DNA of 64,000 nt, from the NCBI RefSeq assembly GCF_004357995.1, contig NZ_SMTK01000002.1, forward strand, positions 186,001-250,000, read 5' to 3'. This DNA comes from Arthrobacter crusticola. GTDB lineage: Bacteria; Actinomycetota; Actinomycetes; Actinomycetales; Micrococcaceae. The first letter of the stretch is position 1; the number at the start of each line of letters is the position of its first letter. Made by a program: the position numbers and the translations under genes. Positions 26,024 to 34,762 of this stretch are shown here, piece after piece. The notes under the pieces were generated by a model that saw nothing but the letters and a program-made list of their open reading frames with translations, was not told the DNA's origin and ran no database searches.

Positions 26024-27357
26024 TGCCCGCCGAGGCTGTCCTCGGCGCCGCCGACTACGCCCTGGTCGACGCGAAGCTGGCCGACACCGATCGGCTGCTG
26101 CGGCGCAGCTACCCCGGCGACGACGGCAGCCGGCAGCCTGTCCACACCGTGTACGTGCCGGCGGACCGGATCGAACCGGCGCTGGCCGGCCGCTGGGGCG
26201 AAGAGGCGCTCGCCGCCGTAGAAGCCTCCGGCGGGGTGGAGTCGCTGTGCAGGACGGTGGGCCTCCCCGAGAACCTGGTGGCACCGATCGCCGCCAGGGT
26301 TAAGGCGAAACTGCTTCGGGAACCCATCGAGGACCTCCGCCTCGACTTCGAGGACGGCTACGGCAGCCGGGGCGACGACGAGGAGGACGCGGCCGCGCTC
26401 GATGCGGCGGAACTCCTCGCCCGTGCCGTCGGGGAGGGAACCGCTCCGCCGTTCGCCGGCATTCGGTTCAAGTCCTTCGAGGAACCCACCCGGGCCCGGG
26501 GTATCCGCACCCTCGACCTTTTCCTATCCCGGCTGCTGCGGCATGGGAACCTGCCCGACGGGCTCACCCTGACCCTCCCAAAGGTCAGCACCGTGGCCCA
26601 GGTTGAGGCGATGGCCTACGTGTGCGGGCGCCTTGAGAAGTCCCACGGCCTGGAGCCGGGCAGGCTGCGCTTCGAGGTGCAGGTGGAAACCCCCCAGCTG
26701 ATCCTGGGCGCCGACGGCACGGTCCCGGTGGCGCGGCTGCTGCATGCGGGCTCGGGGAGGGTCTCAGGCCTGCATTACGGCACCTACGACTACAGCGCCT
26801 CACTGGAGATCGCCGCCGGGCAGCAGGCGATGGACCACCCGGCCGCCGACTACGCGAAGGCCGTGATGCAGGTCGCCGCCGCCGGAACCGGCGTGCGCCT
26901 CTCCGACGGTTCGACGAACATCCTGCCCGTGGGTTCCGCCGAAAACGCCGCCGCGGCCTGGACGCTTCACGCCCGCCTGGTCCGCCGCTCGCTGGAGCGG
27001 GGCTACTACCAAGGCTGGGACCTCCACCCCGCCCAGCTTCCCACCCGGTTCATCGCCACCTACTCCTTCTACCTTTCGGGTTTCGATGCGGCGGCGTCAC
27101 GGCTGCGCAACTATGTGCACCGGAGCGAGAGCACCGTCCTTGACGAACCGGCCACCGCCCGGGCGCTGGCGCGGTTCCTCCAGCGCGGGCTCGATTGCGG
27201 AGCGCTCGACGGGCAGGACATCGAACAGCGGACCGGCGTCGACCCGGCCCAGCTGGCCCGGCTCGCCCACCCCCGGTCCGCGCACCCTCGACCCGCACCC
27301 ACCACGGCACCCGGCGCCACACCCGGCGCGAGCCGCCGACCCGAAGGACCTTCATGA
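26023..27357 (+). CDS. CitE/HpcH aldolase-like protein (DUF6986-type)
   Basis: A 444-residue protein that I place in the HpcH/HpaI/CitE TIM-barrel superfamily, with similarity to a domain I know as DUF6986. Visible landmarks: DLRLDFEDGYG near residue 107, IRFKSFEEP near residue 147, LPKVSTVAQVEAM near residue 185, FEVQVETPQLIL with a likely metal-binding Glu near residue 217, and LHYGTYDYS with a metal-binding Asp near residue 250. The last 40 residues are Pro/Ala-rich linker-like sequence. Both ends overlap neighbours (TGATG with aceB, ATGA with the ureidoglycine hydrolase), so it belongs to the purine-to-glyoxylate route. Its reaction is unknown to me; a lyase or CoA-linked condensation on glyoxylate or ureidoglycolate is possible (inference). 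Confidence 0.8.
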   Translation: MPAEAVLGAADYALVDAKLADTDRLLRRSYPGDDGSRQPVHTVYVPADRIEPALAGRWGEEALAAVEASGGVESLCRTVGLPENLVAPIAARVKAKLLREPIEDLRLDFEDGYGSRGDDEEDAAALDAAELLARAVGEGTAPPFAGIRFKSFEEPTRARGIRTLDLFLSRLLRHGNLPDGLTLTLPKVSTVAQVEAMAYVCGRLEKSHGLEPGRLRFEVQVETPQLILGADGTVPVARLLHAGSGRVSGLHYGTYDYSASLEIAAGQQAMDHPAADYAKAVMQVAAAGTGVRLSDGSTNILPVGSAENAAAAWTLHARLVRRSLERGYYQGWDLHPAQLPTRFIATYSFYLSGFDAAASRLRNYVHRSESTVLDEPATARALARFLQRGLDCGALDGQDIEQRTGVDPAQLARLAHPRSAHPRPAPTTAPGATPGASRRPEGPS

Positions 27358-28169
27358 CGAGTCCCGCCTACTACACGCCGCAGTCCGGCCTCCCACCGCA
27401 GACCGACCTCCTCTCCGGGCGTGCGGTGGTCACTGAGGCATACACGGTGATCCCCCGGGGCGTGTTGCGGGACATCGTCACCAGCGTCCTGCCCGAATGG
27501 CACGCCACCCGCGCCTGGATCCTCAACCGCCCAGTCGCCGGCGGCGCGACGACGTTCGCCCAGTACCTGATGGAGGTCGCCCCTGGCGGGGGGTCCGACG
27601 CGCCGGAACCCCAGCCGGAGGTCGAATCCTTCCTCTTCGTGCTGTCCGGAGCCCTCGAGGTCGCCATCGGCGGTGCGGCCTCTGCCCTCGGACCGGGGGG
27701 ATTCGCGTACCTTCCACCAGGCGAGCCGTGGTCGGCGGGCAACACCGGGGCCGGCAACGCCACGTTCCAGTGGATCCGCAAGCGCCATCAGCCCCTGCCC
27801 GGGCATGTCCCCGCCGTCGTCGTCGGCAATGAACAGGACATCGAGCCGCACGCGATGCCCGGCACCGACAACCGGTGGCGGACCACCCGTATGCTGCCCG
27901 TTGATGACCCCGCCTACGACCTTCACGTCAACGTCGTCACCTTTGAGCCTGGCGCTTCAATACCCTTCGCCGAGACCCACGTGATGGAACACGGGCTCTA
28001 CATCCTCGAAGGCAAGGGGGTGTACCGGCTCAATGACGACTGGGTGGAGGTCGAGGAGGGCGACTACCTGTCCCTGCGGGCCTTCTGCCCGCAGGCCTGC
28101 TACGCCGGAGGCCCCGGCAACTTCCGTTACCTGCTCTACAAGGACGTCAACCGCCAGATCGTTCTCTGA
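27354..28169 (+). CDS. allE: (S)-ureidoglycine aminohydrolase (bicupin)
   Basis: A 271-residue bicupin. The first cupin spans roughly residues 60 to 120 (PEVESFLFVLSGALEV), the second roughly 185 to 265 with FAETHVMEHGLYILEGKGVY carrying metal-binding His and Glu residues. The start MTSPAYYTPQSGLP and HAMPGTDNRWRTTRMLP are typical of YlbA/UGHY enzymes. It converts ureidoglycine to ureidoglycolate and ammonia in a Mn-dependent reaction. It needs an allantoate amidohydrolase to supply its substrate, and none is seen in this window. ATG at 27354 overlaps the upstream stop. Confidence 0.9.
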   Translation: MTSPAYYTPQSGLPPQTDLLSGRAVVTEAYTVIPRGVLRDIVTSVLPEWHATRAWILNRPVAGGATTFAQYLMEVAPGGGSDAPEPQPEVESFLFVLSGALEVAIGGAASALGPGGFAYLPPGEPWSAGNTGAGNATFQWIRKRHQPLPGHVPAVVVGNEQDIEPHAMPGTDNRWRTTRMLPVDDPAYDLHVNVVTFEPGASIPFAETHVMEHGLYILEGKGVYRLNDDWVEVEEGDYLSLRAFCPQACYAGGPGNFRYLLYKDVNRQIVL

Positions 28170-28228
28170 GCCCCGGCGGGACCGCAGACTCATACCGGAC
28201 ATGGCGGAATAGGAAGGGAGAGTAGTAC

Positions 28229-29653
28229 ATGGCCGATCCATCCGCCGCCGGTTCGCCTGCCGCCGATTCACCCGCCGCCGGGTCCACCACCGGTTCTCCC
28301 ACCGCCGATCCAATCACCCGCGGCTTCGACCTGGTGATCCGCGGCCGCAGGGTCCTGACCTCGGAGGGCCTCCGGGAGCTTGAGGTCGGCGTCGTCGACG
28401 GAACGATCACAGCCCTCGCGCCGTGGGGGACCGGACTCACCGGGGCGCGCACCGTCGAACTCCGCGGGGACGAAACGCTGCTTCCCGGCCTCGTCGATTC
28501 CCATGTCCACGTCAATGAGCCGGGCCGCACCGAATGGGAGGGCTTCGCCTCCGCAACGCGCGCCGCGGCGGCCGGCGGCGTCACCACCATCATCGACATG
28601 CCGCTGAACAGCATCCCGCCCACCGTGAACGTGGAGGCCCTCGCGCAGAAGCGGGCGGCGGCAGCCTCCCAGGCCTTCGTCGACGTCGGCTTCTGGGGTG
28701 GTGCGGTTCCGGGGAACACCGCGGATCTGCGGGCACTCCACGAGGAGGGGGTCTTCGGCTTCAAGTGCTTTCTCCTCCACTCCGGCGTCGACGAGTTCCC
28801 GCCCCTGGACGCTGAGGAACTCGAGAAGGACCTTGCGGAACTTGCCACCTTCGACGCGCTGATGATCGTCCACGCCGAGGACGCCCGCACCATCGATGAG
28901 GCACCCCGGGCCGGAGGCAGCCGGTACGAGAGCTTCCTCGCCTCCCGCCCCCGGCGAGCGGAGAACATTGCCATCGCTACGGTCATCGAGCGGGCTCGCT
29001 CCACCGGCGCCCGGGCGCACATCCTCCACCTCTCGTCCTCGGATGCGCTGCCATTGATCGCCGCCGCCCGGCGTGACGGAGTCCGGCTAACGGTCGAGAC
29101 CTGCCCTCACTACCTGACGCTGGTCGCCGAGGAGGTCCCGGACGGCGCTACGGCCTACAAGTGCTGCCCGCCGATCCGGGAGGACGCCAACCGGGAACTG
29201 CTGTGGAGGGGGCTGCAGGACGGCACGATCGACTGCATCGTCACCGACCACTCCCCGAGCACCCCGGACCTCAAGGACCCCGAGCACGGGGACTTCGACG
29301 TTGCCTGGGGCGGGGTGTCCTCCCTCCAGCTTGGCCTGCCCCTGGTCTGGACGGAGGCCCGGAAGCGGGGGATCCCGCTCGAGCGCGTGGTCGGGTGGAT
29401 GGCGCAGGCGCCCGCGGCGCTCGCCGGCCTGCCCCGAAAGGGGTGCCTCGCCGTGGGCTGCGACGCCGACCTCGTCGTCTTCGCCGCCGAGGAAAGCTTC
29501 ACCGTGGACGTGAACGCCCTGCACCACCGCAACGCCGTCAGCCCTTATGACGGGAAGCGGCTGACCGGCGTAGTGCGGCGGACCTACCTTCGGGGCACCG
29601 AGGTGGACGGCGTAACGCCCGCCGGCAGGATGCTCCGGCGCGGTAGTGCCTGA
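28229..29653 (+). CDS. allB: allantoinase
   Basis: A 474-residue cyclic amidohydrolase. [11 protein letters not shown] near residue 90 has the first metal His pair, [15 protein letters not shown] near residue 175 the carboxylated Lys and its surroundings, LHLSSSDA and ETCPHYLTL further His ligands, and VTDHSPS the catalytic Asp. EFP after the Lys is allantoinase-like and not dihydropyrimidinase-like. It opens allantoin to allantoate. The first 30 residues form an Ala/Pro/Gly/Ser/Thr tail with repeated PAA(G/D)SP units, which looks like a low-complexity expansion; an internal start would have to be at MTR-like codons that are not present, so the tail is probably translated. GGAAGGGAGAG precedes the ATG. 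Confidence 0.95.
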   Translation: MADPSAAGSPAADSPAAGSTTGSPTADPITRGFDLVIRGRRVLTSEGLRELEVGVVDGTITALAPWGTGLTGARTVELRGDETLLPGLVDSHVHVNEPGRTEWEGFASATRAAAAGGVTTIIDMPLNSIPPTVNVEALAQKRAAAASQAFVDVGFWGGAVPGNTADLRALHEEGVFGFKCFLLHSGVDEFPPLDAEELEKDLAELATFDALMIVHAEDARTIDEAPRAGGSRYESFLASRPRRAENIAIATVIERARSTGARAHILHLSSSDALPLIAAARRDGVRLTVETCPHYLTLVAEEVPDGATAYKCCPPIREDANRELLWRGLQDGTIDCIVTDHSPSTPDLKDPEHGDFDVAWGGVSSLQLGLPLVWTEARKRGIPLERVVGWMAQAPAALAGLPRKGCLAVGCDADLVVFAAEESFTVDVNALHHRNAVSPYDGKRLTGVVRRTYLRGTEVDGVTPAGRMLRRGSA

Positions 29654-29723
29654 ATTCTGCTGCCCGGACGATTCCGGCTGCTTCGCCGCGGTGGTGCCTG
29701 AACCCTCCTGCCCGGGCGATTCG
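29641..29723. repeat. imperfect tandem duplication at the end of allB
   Basis: A 35-bp segment at 29641-29675 recurs at 29689-29723 (48-bp period) with about seven mismatches. Each copy contains the end of allB in the same register: GGT-x-GCC-TGA. The second copy lies directly against the stop of the convergent dehydrogenase gene at 29727. Confidence 0.6.
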
Positions 29724-29726
29724 GCG

Positions 29727-32555
29727 TCAGCGGCGAGATTCCATCGGCCGGGTGACCTCCTCAAGGAGTTCCAGCACGTGCTGGAACTGCTCGCCCGTGG
29801 CCCGGGTCATGCCGAGCTCGCACGTCCGGTTGCACGAGGCGTGGGCGCCGGCGTCGAACTCCGCGATCTCGGCCGCCTGCCGCGCCGTGGCCGACGCCGT
29901 CAGCTCGGGGTGAAGCATGCCGCGGTCGCCGGCAAAGGCACAGCACCCCCAGTTCTCGGGGATCGAGACCTCGGAGGCGACGGCCCCCGCCACTGCCTCC
30001 AGCGCCAGGTTCGCTCCGAGTCGCGTTGAGGAGCAGGTGGGGTGAAGGGCCAGGGAGTCCCGTTTCTCGTAGGGCCCGAGCACCGGCAGGATCCGCTCGG
30101 CGGTGAACTCGACCGCATCAATCACCCGCAGCGGGCGCTGACCCGGTGCGGGGACCTCGCCAGCGATCACCGCGAGCAGGCCCTCCGTGCAGGACGTCGC
30201 ATCGCAGATCACCGGAAGCTCGCCGTCGCCGGTGGCCTCCCGCAGCGCCGCAAGGGTGCGGGCCGCCATGGCCTGCTGGCCGTCGGCCAGTCCCTTGGAG
30301 GACCAGGGGGTGCCGCAGCACAGCCCGTCGATGGCCGGCGGCACCAGCAGCGTCAGCCCGGCCCGCGCGCAGAGGTCCTCGAAGCTCACCTGCACCCCGG
30401 GCGAGGCGTTCCCGCCGGGTGACGCCGGCCCGAACATCGTTCCGACGCAGGCCGGGAAATACACGGCGTCCGCTGTGCCCTCCGGCGTCGGGCGGCGCCG
30501 CCGGGAACCGCCGGCGGGCAGTTCGGGGGAGTGGAGCGGCACGGTGTCGGCGCCTAAAACGGCCCGGGCGAGGGTGTTCGGCGCTCGAACTACGGGGGAG
30601 GGAAGCTTCGCGGTGAGGCTCAGGGCTGCGCCGGCGCCGCGGGTGACGCCGGCCCAGCGGCCGGCGGCAGCGGTTCCGATCCGCCCGGCGACGGGAGAGG
30701 CGTTCTCGCGCCGGAGCCGTTTCACCAGCGACCCGGTGTTGATGTCGACGGGGCATGCCGTCTGGCACATTCCGTCGACGGCGCAGGTCTGCACCGATTC
30801 GTAGTCGTAGTCCTTCTCGAGCTCGGCCGCCAGTGCCGGATCGCCGTCGAGCCGTGCCTGTTCGATGGCGCGCAGCGTGACGATGCGCTGCCGCGGGGTC
30901 AGGGTGAGGTCCTTGCTGGGGCAGGCGGGCTCGCAGTAGCCGCACGAGACGCACCGGTCCACCTCCTCTGCCACCGCGGGAACGGCCTTGAGGTGGCGCA
31001 GGTGGGCCTGCGGGTCCTCATTGAGGATTACGCCCGGGTTCAGCACCCCGGCTGGGTCGAACAGCGCCTTGATGTCGCGCATCACCTCGTACAGTTCGTC
31101 ACCGTACTGGCGGCGCACGAAGGGCGCCATGACGCGCCCGGTGCCGTGCTCGGCCTTGAGCGAGCCGCCCTCTCCGAGCACCAGGTCGACGAGGTCTTCG
31201 GTGAACGCCGCATACCGCTCGAGCTCAGACGCCGAGGCGAACCCGTCGGTGAGCATGAAGTGGATGTTCCCGTCCTTGGCGTGCCCGAAGATCACGCTGT
31301 CGCGGTACCCGTAGGTTCCGAACAGTCGAGTGAGCTCGGTGCAGGTGCGCGCCAGTGCCTGCACGGGGACGACGACGTCCTCGAGCAGCGCCGTGGTTCC
31401 CGGCGGACGCGCTCCGGCCACCGAGGCGTAGAGGCCCTTGCGCAGCCGCCACAGCTCGGCCCGGGCGGCGGCATCGGTCCTGAAGACGGCGGGGGTGCTG
31501 AGGCCCAGCGGGGCCAGCGCCGCGGCACCGGCCGCCGAGGCCTGTGCCAGTTGCTCAGCGGTGTCCGCCGAGTATTCAACCAGCAGGGCGGCGTGGTCGC
31601 GGATGGTCAGGTCCTTCACGACGGCGGGGGTGCCGCGCAGGGTCTGGCCGACCTTCAGCGACATGGCGTCCATCAGTTCGGCGGTGGCGGCGCCGGAGTC
31701 GACGAGCGCCGGCAGGGCTGAATTGGCGGCCTGCAGGTCGTTAAAGACAAGCAGGCCGGTGGTGGTGTGGGGATGTACCGGCACCGTGCGGAAGACGGCC
31801 TCCGCGACGAAGCCCAGGGTTCCCTCGCTGCCCACGATCAGGTGCGCCAGCATCTCGGCCGGAGTCTCGAAGTCCAGCAGCGAGTTCAGGCCGTAGCCCA
31901 TGGTGTTCTTGCGGGAGAACTGCTCTTCGATGGTCCGCACGGAGGCGGGGTTGGAGCGCACCCGTGCGGCGAGCCGCAGGAGGCCGTCGAAGAGCGCGGG
32001 TTCGAGGGCGCGCAGGCGCTCGTCGGCGTCGGCGGCGCCGGTGTCGATCACCGTGCCGCTGGGCAGGACCACCGTCACCGACTCGAGCGTGCGGTAGGCG
32101 TTGTCCGCGGTGCCGCAGTGCATGCCCGAGGAGTTGTTCGCCACCACGCCGCCGATGGTGCACGCCGACTCGCTGGCGGGGTCCGGCCCGAGCTTCCGGC
32201 CGTACCGGGCCAGCCGGGTGTTGAGCATGCGCACTGTAACTCCAGGCTTCACCCGAACCCGGGCGCCGTCATCGAGCACCTCCATGCCCCGGAAGTGCTT
32301 GCGCACGTCGACGAGCACGCCGTCCGTGACGGCCTGGCCGCTGAGGCTGGTGCCGCCCGAGCGCAGGGTGAGGGGGACCCCTTGGGCCGCCGAGGCGCGC
32401 AGCAGCGCTCCCACTTCGGCGGCGTCCACCGGGGTGGCCACCGCCTGGGGGATCAGCAGGAAGTGGGAGGCGTCGTGGGCACCCGCGTGGCGGTCGATGG
32501 CGCGTTCGCTGACCCGGGCGGCGTCGGCGACGGCGGCACGCAGGGCGGCGATCAC
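29727..32555 (-). CDS. FAD-binding and Fe-S 2-hydroxyacid (D-lactate) dehydrogenase, GlcD-GlcF type fusion
   Basis: A 942-residue fusion. Residues about 1 to 200 are a PCMH-type FAD domain (LTLRSGGTSLSGQAV, GPDPASESACTIGGVVANNSSG), followed by the FAD-linked oxidase C-terminal domain to about 520. Two 4Fe-4S motifs follow: CVSCGYCEPACP near residue 545 and CAVDGMCQTACP near residue 605. The C-terminal third carries CCG-type motifs (GLCCGTPW, NWGCCAFAGDRG). This is the layout of quinone-linked D-lactate or D-2-hydroxyacid dehydrogenases at the membrane surface. It is translationally coupled (ATGA) to a GlcNAc/MurNAc-type kinase and faces murQ, whose reaction releases D-lactate. I therefore infer D-lactate as substrate; glycolate is the alternative given the purine cluster on its other side. 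Confidence 0.88.
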   Translation of the reverse strand: MIAALRAAVADAARVSERAIDRHAGAHDASHFLLIPQAVATPVDAAEVGALLRASAAQGVPLTLRSGGTSLSGQAVTDGVLVDVRKHFRGMEVLDDGARVRVKPGVTVRMLNTRLARYGRKLGPDPASESACTIGGVVANNSSGMHCGTADNAYRTLESVTVVLPSGTVIDTGAADADERLRALEPALFDGLLRLAARVRSNPASVRTIEEQFSRKNTMGYGLNSLLDFETPAEMLAHLIVGSEGTLGFVAEAVFRTVPVHPHTTTGLLVFNDLQAANSALPALVDSGAATAELMDAMSLKVGQTLRGTPAVVKDLTIRDHAALLVEYSADTAEQLAQASAAGAAALAPLGLSTPAVFRTDAAARAELWRLRKGLYASVAGARPPGTTALLEDVVVPVQALARTCTELTRLFGTYGYRDSVIFGHAKDGNIHFMLTDGFASASELERYAAFTEDLVDLVLGEGGSLKAEHGTGRVMAPFVRRQYGDELYEVMRDIKALFDPAGVLNPGVILNEDPQAHLRHLKAVPAVAEEVDRCVSCGYCEPACPSKDLTLTPRQRIVTLRAIEQARLDGDPALAAELEKDYDYESVQTCAVDGMCQTACPVDINTGSLVKRLRRENASPVAGRIGTAAAGRWAGVTRGAGAALSLTAKLPSPVVRAPNTLARAVLGADTVPLHSPELPAGGSRRRRPTPEGTADAVYFPACVGTMFGPASPGGNASPGVQVSFEDLCARAGLTLLVPPAIDGLCCGTPWSSKGLADGQQAMAARTLAALREATGDGELPVICDATSCTEGLLAVIAGEVPAPGQRPLRVIDAVEFTAERILPVLGPYEKRDSLALHPTCSSTRLGANLALEAVAGAVASEVSIPENWGCCAFAGDRGMLHPELTASATARQAAEIAEFDAGAHASCNRTCELGMTRATGEQFQHVLELLEEVTRPMESRR

Positions 32556-33571
32556 GCGGAACGTCCCGGCTGCTGCGGGCGGCCCGTCCAGTGGTGCTGG
32601 GTGGAGAGGAATCCCTCCCGCTGCTCCGGCCCGGAGCCGAGCGCCGTGGCAGCGCCGAGCTGAAGGGCGCCCTCGAGCGAGGTTCCCTCGCCCGGTGCAA
32701 GGTCAAGGCTCACGTGCCCGCGGTGGAGTTCCTGACCGAACTCCTCGAGCAGGTCGGGGGAGGCCTCGAAGAGCCCACCCACCCAGCGGATGCGCGGTGG
32801 CAGGCCGTCGACCAAGGCGGCGGTGGCGGTGCGGGCCAGTTCGCGGCCGGCGGAGCGGAAGATGCCGAGGGCGACGGCGCATCCCTGCGCGGCGGCCTCG
32901 GCGACGTCGGGCACGAAGGAGGCGAGTACGGCCGCGCGGTCCTGCCGGGTGTAGACGCTGCGCACCAGGTCCTCCGGGGTGCCGAAGCGTTCGAGCAGGC
33001 GGTCGAGCAGGCCGGCCGACCCGCCGACCCGCCCGTCGTAGCTGCGGTAGGCGGCCTCAAGGCCGCGCGCGCCAATCCAGGCGCCGCTGCCGGCATCACC
33101 GAGCAAATGGCCCCACCCGTCGACCCGCTGCCACAGGTTGGCGTGGTCCGTGCCGAGGGCGACGGCCCCGGTTCCCGCGGCGACGACGACGCCGGGCTGT
33201 GCCGACAGTGCGCCGATGTGGGAGGTGAGGACGTCGGAGGCCAGGACCGTTGTGTGCGCGCCGAACCGGGCGTGAAGCTCGGCATGGACGCTCTCGGCAT
33301 TGCGCAGCAGGGTGACGAGGCTTGCCGCGCCCAGGACAAGGGTGTCGAGGCTTCGCGCTCCGGAGGCGTCCCGCGCCGCCGCGACCAGCGGCTCGAGGGT
33401 CAGCATCAGGTCCTCGACATCGAGGCCCGCGCCGCCGATGCGCAGCCCGCTGCCGGTGAAGACGCGGGCGGTTGACGGCCCCGTGGTGGGGGTGGTCACC
33501 GCGACCCGACACCCGGTGCCGCCGATATCGATGCCGCAGATCCCCGCGGGACCCCGCTCAGCGGCCGGCAT
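32552..33571 (-). CDS. BadF/BadG-type N-acetylglucosamine (or N-acetylmuramic acid) kinase
   Basis: A 339-residue ASKHA-fold sugar kinase. GIDIGGTGCRVAV is the first phosphate loop, VVAAGTGAVALG the second, GDAGSGAWIGARGL the sugar-binding segment, and WVGGLFEASPD the adenosine motif. Known relatives phosphorylate GlcNAc, GlcN or MurNAc with ATP in the cytoplasm. The neighbours (murQ and anmK divergent; D-lactate dehydrogenase downstream) favour MurNAc or GlcNAc from peptidoglycan as substrate (inference). The ATG at 33571 follows AGGTCGCACC with a weak ribosome-binding site. The stop overlaps the dehydrogenase start. Confidence 0.88.
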   Translation of the reverse strand: MPAAERGPAGICGIDIGGTGCRVAVTTPTTGPSTARVFTGSGLRIGGAGLDVEDLMLTLEPLVAAARDASGARSLDTLVLGAASLVTLLRNAESVHAELHARFGAHTTVLASDVLTSHIGALSAQPGVVVAAGTGAVALGTDHANLWQRVDGWGHLLGDAGSGAWIGARGLEAAYRSYDGRVGGSAGLLDRLLERFGTPEDLVRSVYTRQDRAAVLASFVPDVAEAAAQGCAVALGIFRSAGRELARTATAALVDGLPPRIRWVGGLFEASPDLLEEFGQELHRGHVSLDLAPGEGTSLEGALQLGAATALGSGPEQREGFLSTQHHWTGRPQQPGRSA

Positions 33572-33679
33572 GGTGCGACCTCCGGGAGAGAGTTGGAGAG
33601 GCCGGAGTGGCGTGCGTCGTGCGTCTCCGGGTGTTTGGGCGTCTCATGGAGATCCTTCCGGAAGGTGCGGGTGGCAATA

Positions 33680-33707
33680 ACGGTAACGCGGTTGGTTGCA
33701 GCAACAA
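33680..33707 (-). promoter_or_regulatory. probable promoter of the kinase-dehydrogenase operon
   Basis: On the minus strand TTGTTG (33707-33702) and TACCGT (33685-33680) are 16 bp apart. The perfect palindrome GTTGC-A-GCAAC at 33695-33705 overlaps the -35 and spacer. The leader to the ATG at 33571 would be about 100 bases. Confidence 0.45.
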
Positions 33708-33725
33708 CATGAAACTCGCGATCGC

Positions 33726-33742
33726 ATGAAACTAATTTTCAT
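33726..33742. promoter_or_regulatory. operator-like palindrome in the murQ/kinase divergent region
   Basis: ATGAAACTAATTTTCAT is a 17-bp inverted repeat (ATGAAA and TTTCAT arms). The half-site CATGAAA also occurs at 33708 and 33756. The A/T-rich block stands out in GC-rich DNA and lies just upstream of the kinase promoter. A TGAAA-N5-TTTCA site is of the kind bound by dimeric sugar-phosphate regulators such as RpiR-type proteins (inference); no such regulator gene is in the window. Confidence 0.5.
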
Positions 33743-33802
33743 AACCCTACACAAGCATGAAAACCATTGACCATTACCGAGGGGCTGTGGTCTTCTTGGA
33801 TC

Positions 33803-34762
33803 GTGAACAACTCCTACAGCGCCCAAAAGGCGGCGGACCGTCGGGAAGCACCCGCGGACCTCGACCGTCTGGAGACCGAACAGTCCCGCCCCGACCTGGC
33901 CGACCTGGACCTGCGGTCAACCCGCGAACTCGTCGCCCAGATCGCCGCCGAGGACGCCCTCGTCCCCGCGGCCACCGCCGCCGCCGGTGAGGCCATCACC
34001 GCCGCCGTCGACGCCGTCGTCGACCGGCTCGGCCGGGGAGGCCGGCTCATCTACGTGGGCGCAGGCACCCCGGGACGGCTCGCCGGCGTCGACGCCGCCG
34101 AATGCGTTCCGACCTTCGGGGTGGCCCCCGAACTCGTCGTCGCGCTGATGGCCGGCGGTCCTGCCGCCCTGGTCTCCGCCGTCGAGGGGATCGAGGACGA
34201 TCCCGACGCCGGTGCCGCCGACCTGCAGGGCCTGTCGGTGGGGGAGCTCGACGCCGTCGTCGGGATCGCCGCCTCCGGCCGGACCCCCTACGTGCTCGGG
34301 GCGATTACCGCCGCGCGTGCCGCCGGTGCCGTGACCATCGGTCTCTCCAACAACCCCGGTACGCTCCTCAGCGCCGCCGTCGACTTCCCGATCGAGGTCC
34401 TCACCGGGCCCGAGGTGATCGCCGGCTCAACGCGCCTGAAGGCCGGCACCGCCCAGAAGCTTGTCCTCAACGCCATTTCCACCGCGGCAATGATCCGCCT
34501 GGGCAAGACCTACGGGAACCTGATGGTCGACGTTAAGGCCACCAACGGCAAGCTGCGCCAGCGGGCGCTGCGGATTGTCCTCGAGGCCACCGGAGCGTCC
34601 CCTGCCGAGGCGGCCGGTGCCTTGGAGGCCTCCGGCTGGCACGCCAAGACCGCCATCGTCATGCTCCTGAACGGGGTCGACGCCGCGGAGGCCCGCCGCC
34701 TCCTCGAAGAGCACTCGGGCAGTGTGCGGGCCATCCTCGGCACGGCACCCGCGCGTCCATGA
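33803..34762 (+). CDS. murQ: N-acetylmuramic acid 6-phosphate etherase
   Basis: A SIS-domain etherase of about 319 residues. LETEQSRPDLADLDLRS is the MurQ N-terminal signature, GAGTPGRLAGVDAAECVPTFG carries the sugar-phosphate site and catalytic Glu region, and VGIAASGRTPYVLG and SNNPG follow. It cleaves the ether bond of MurNAc-6-P to GlcNAc-6-P and D-lactate. The start is uncertain: GTG at 33803 gives MNNSYSAQKAADR, while a TTG at 33767 would add 12 residues; neither has a clear ribosome-binding site. The stop overlaps anmK (ATGA), which delivers the MurQ substrate. Confidence 0.93.
   Translation: MNNSYSAQKAADRREAPADLDRLETEQSRPDLADLDLRSTRELVAQIAAEDALVPAATAAAGEAITAAVDAVVDRLGRGGRLIYVGAGTPGRLAGVDAAECVPTFGVAPELVVALMAGGPAALVSAVEGIEDDPDAGAADLQGLSVGELDAVVGIAASGRTPYVLGAITAARAAGAVTIGLSNNPGTLLSAAVDFPIEVLTGPEVIAGSTRLKAGTAQKLVLNAISTAAMIRLGKTYGNLMVDVKATNGKLRQRALRIVLEATGASPAEAAGALEASGWHAKTAIVMLLNGVDAAEARRLLEEHSGSVRAILGTAPARP

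Noticed and set aside
24848-26284. A 478-residue minus-strand frame
   Set aside because: Antisense shadow of malate synthase.
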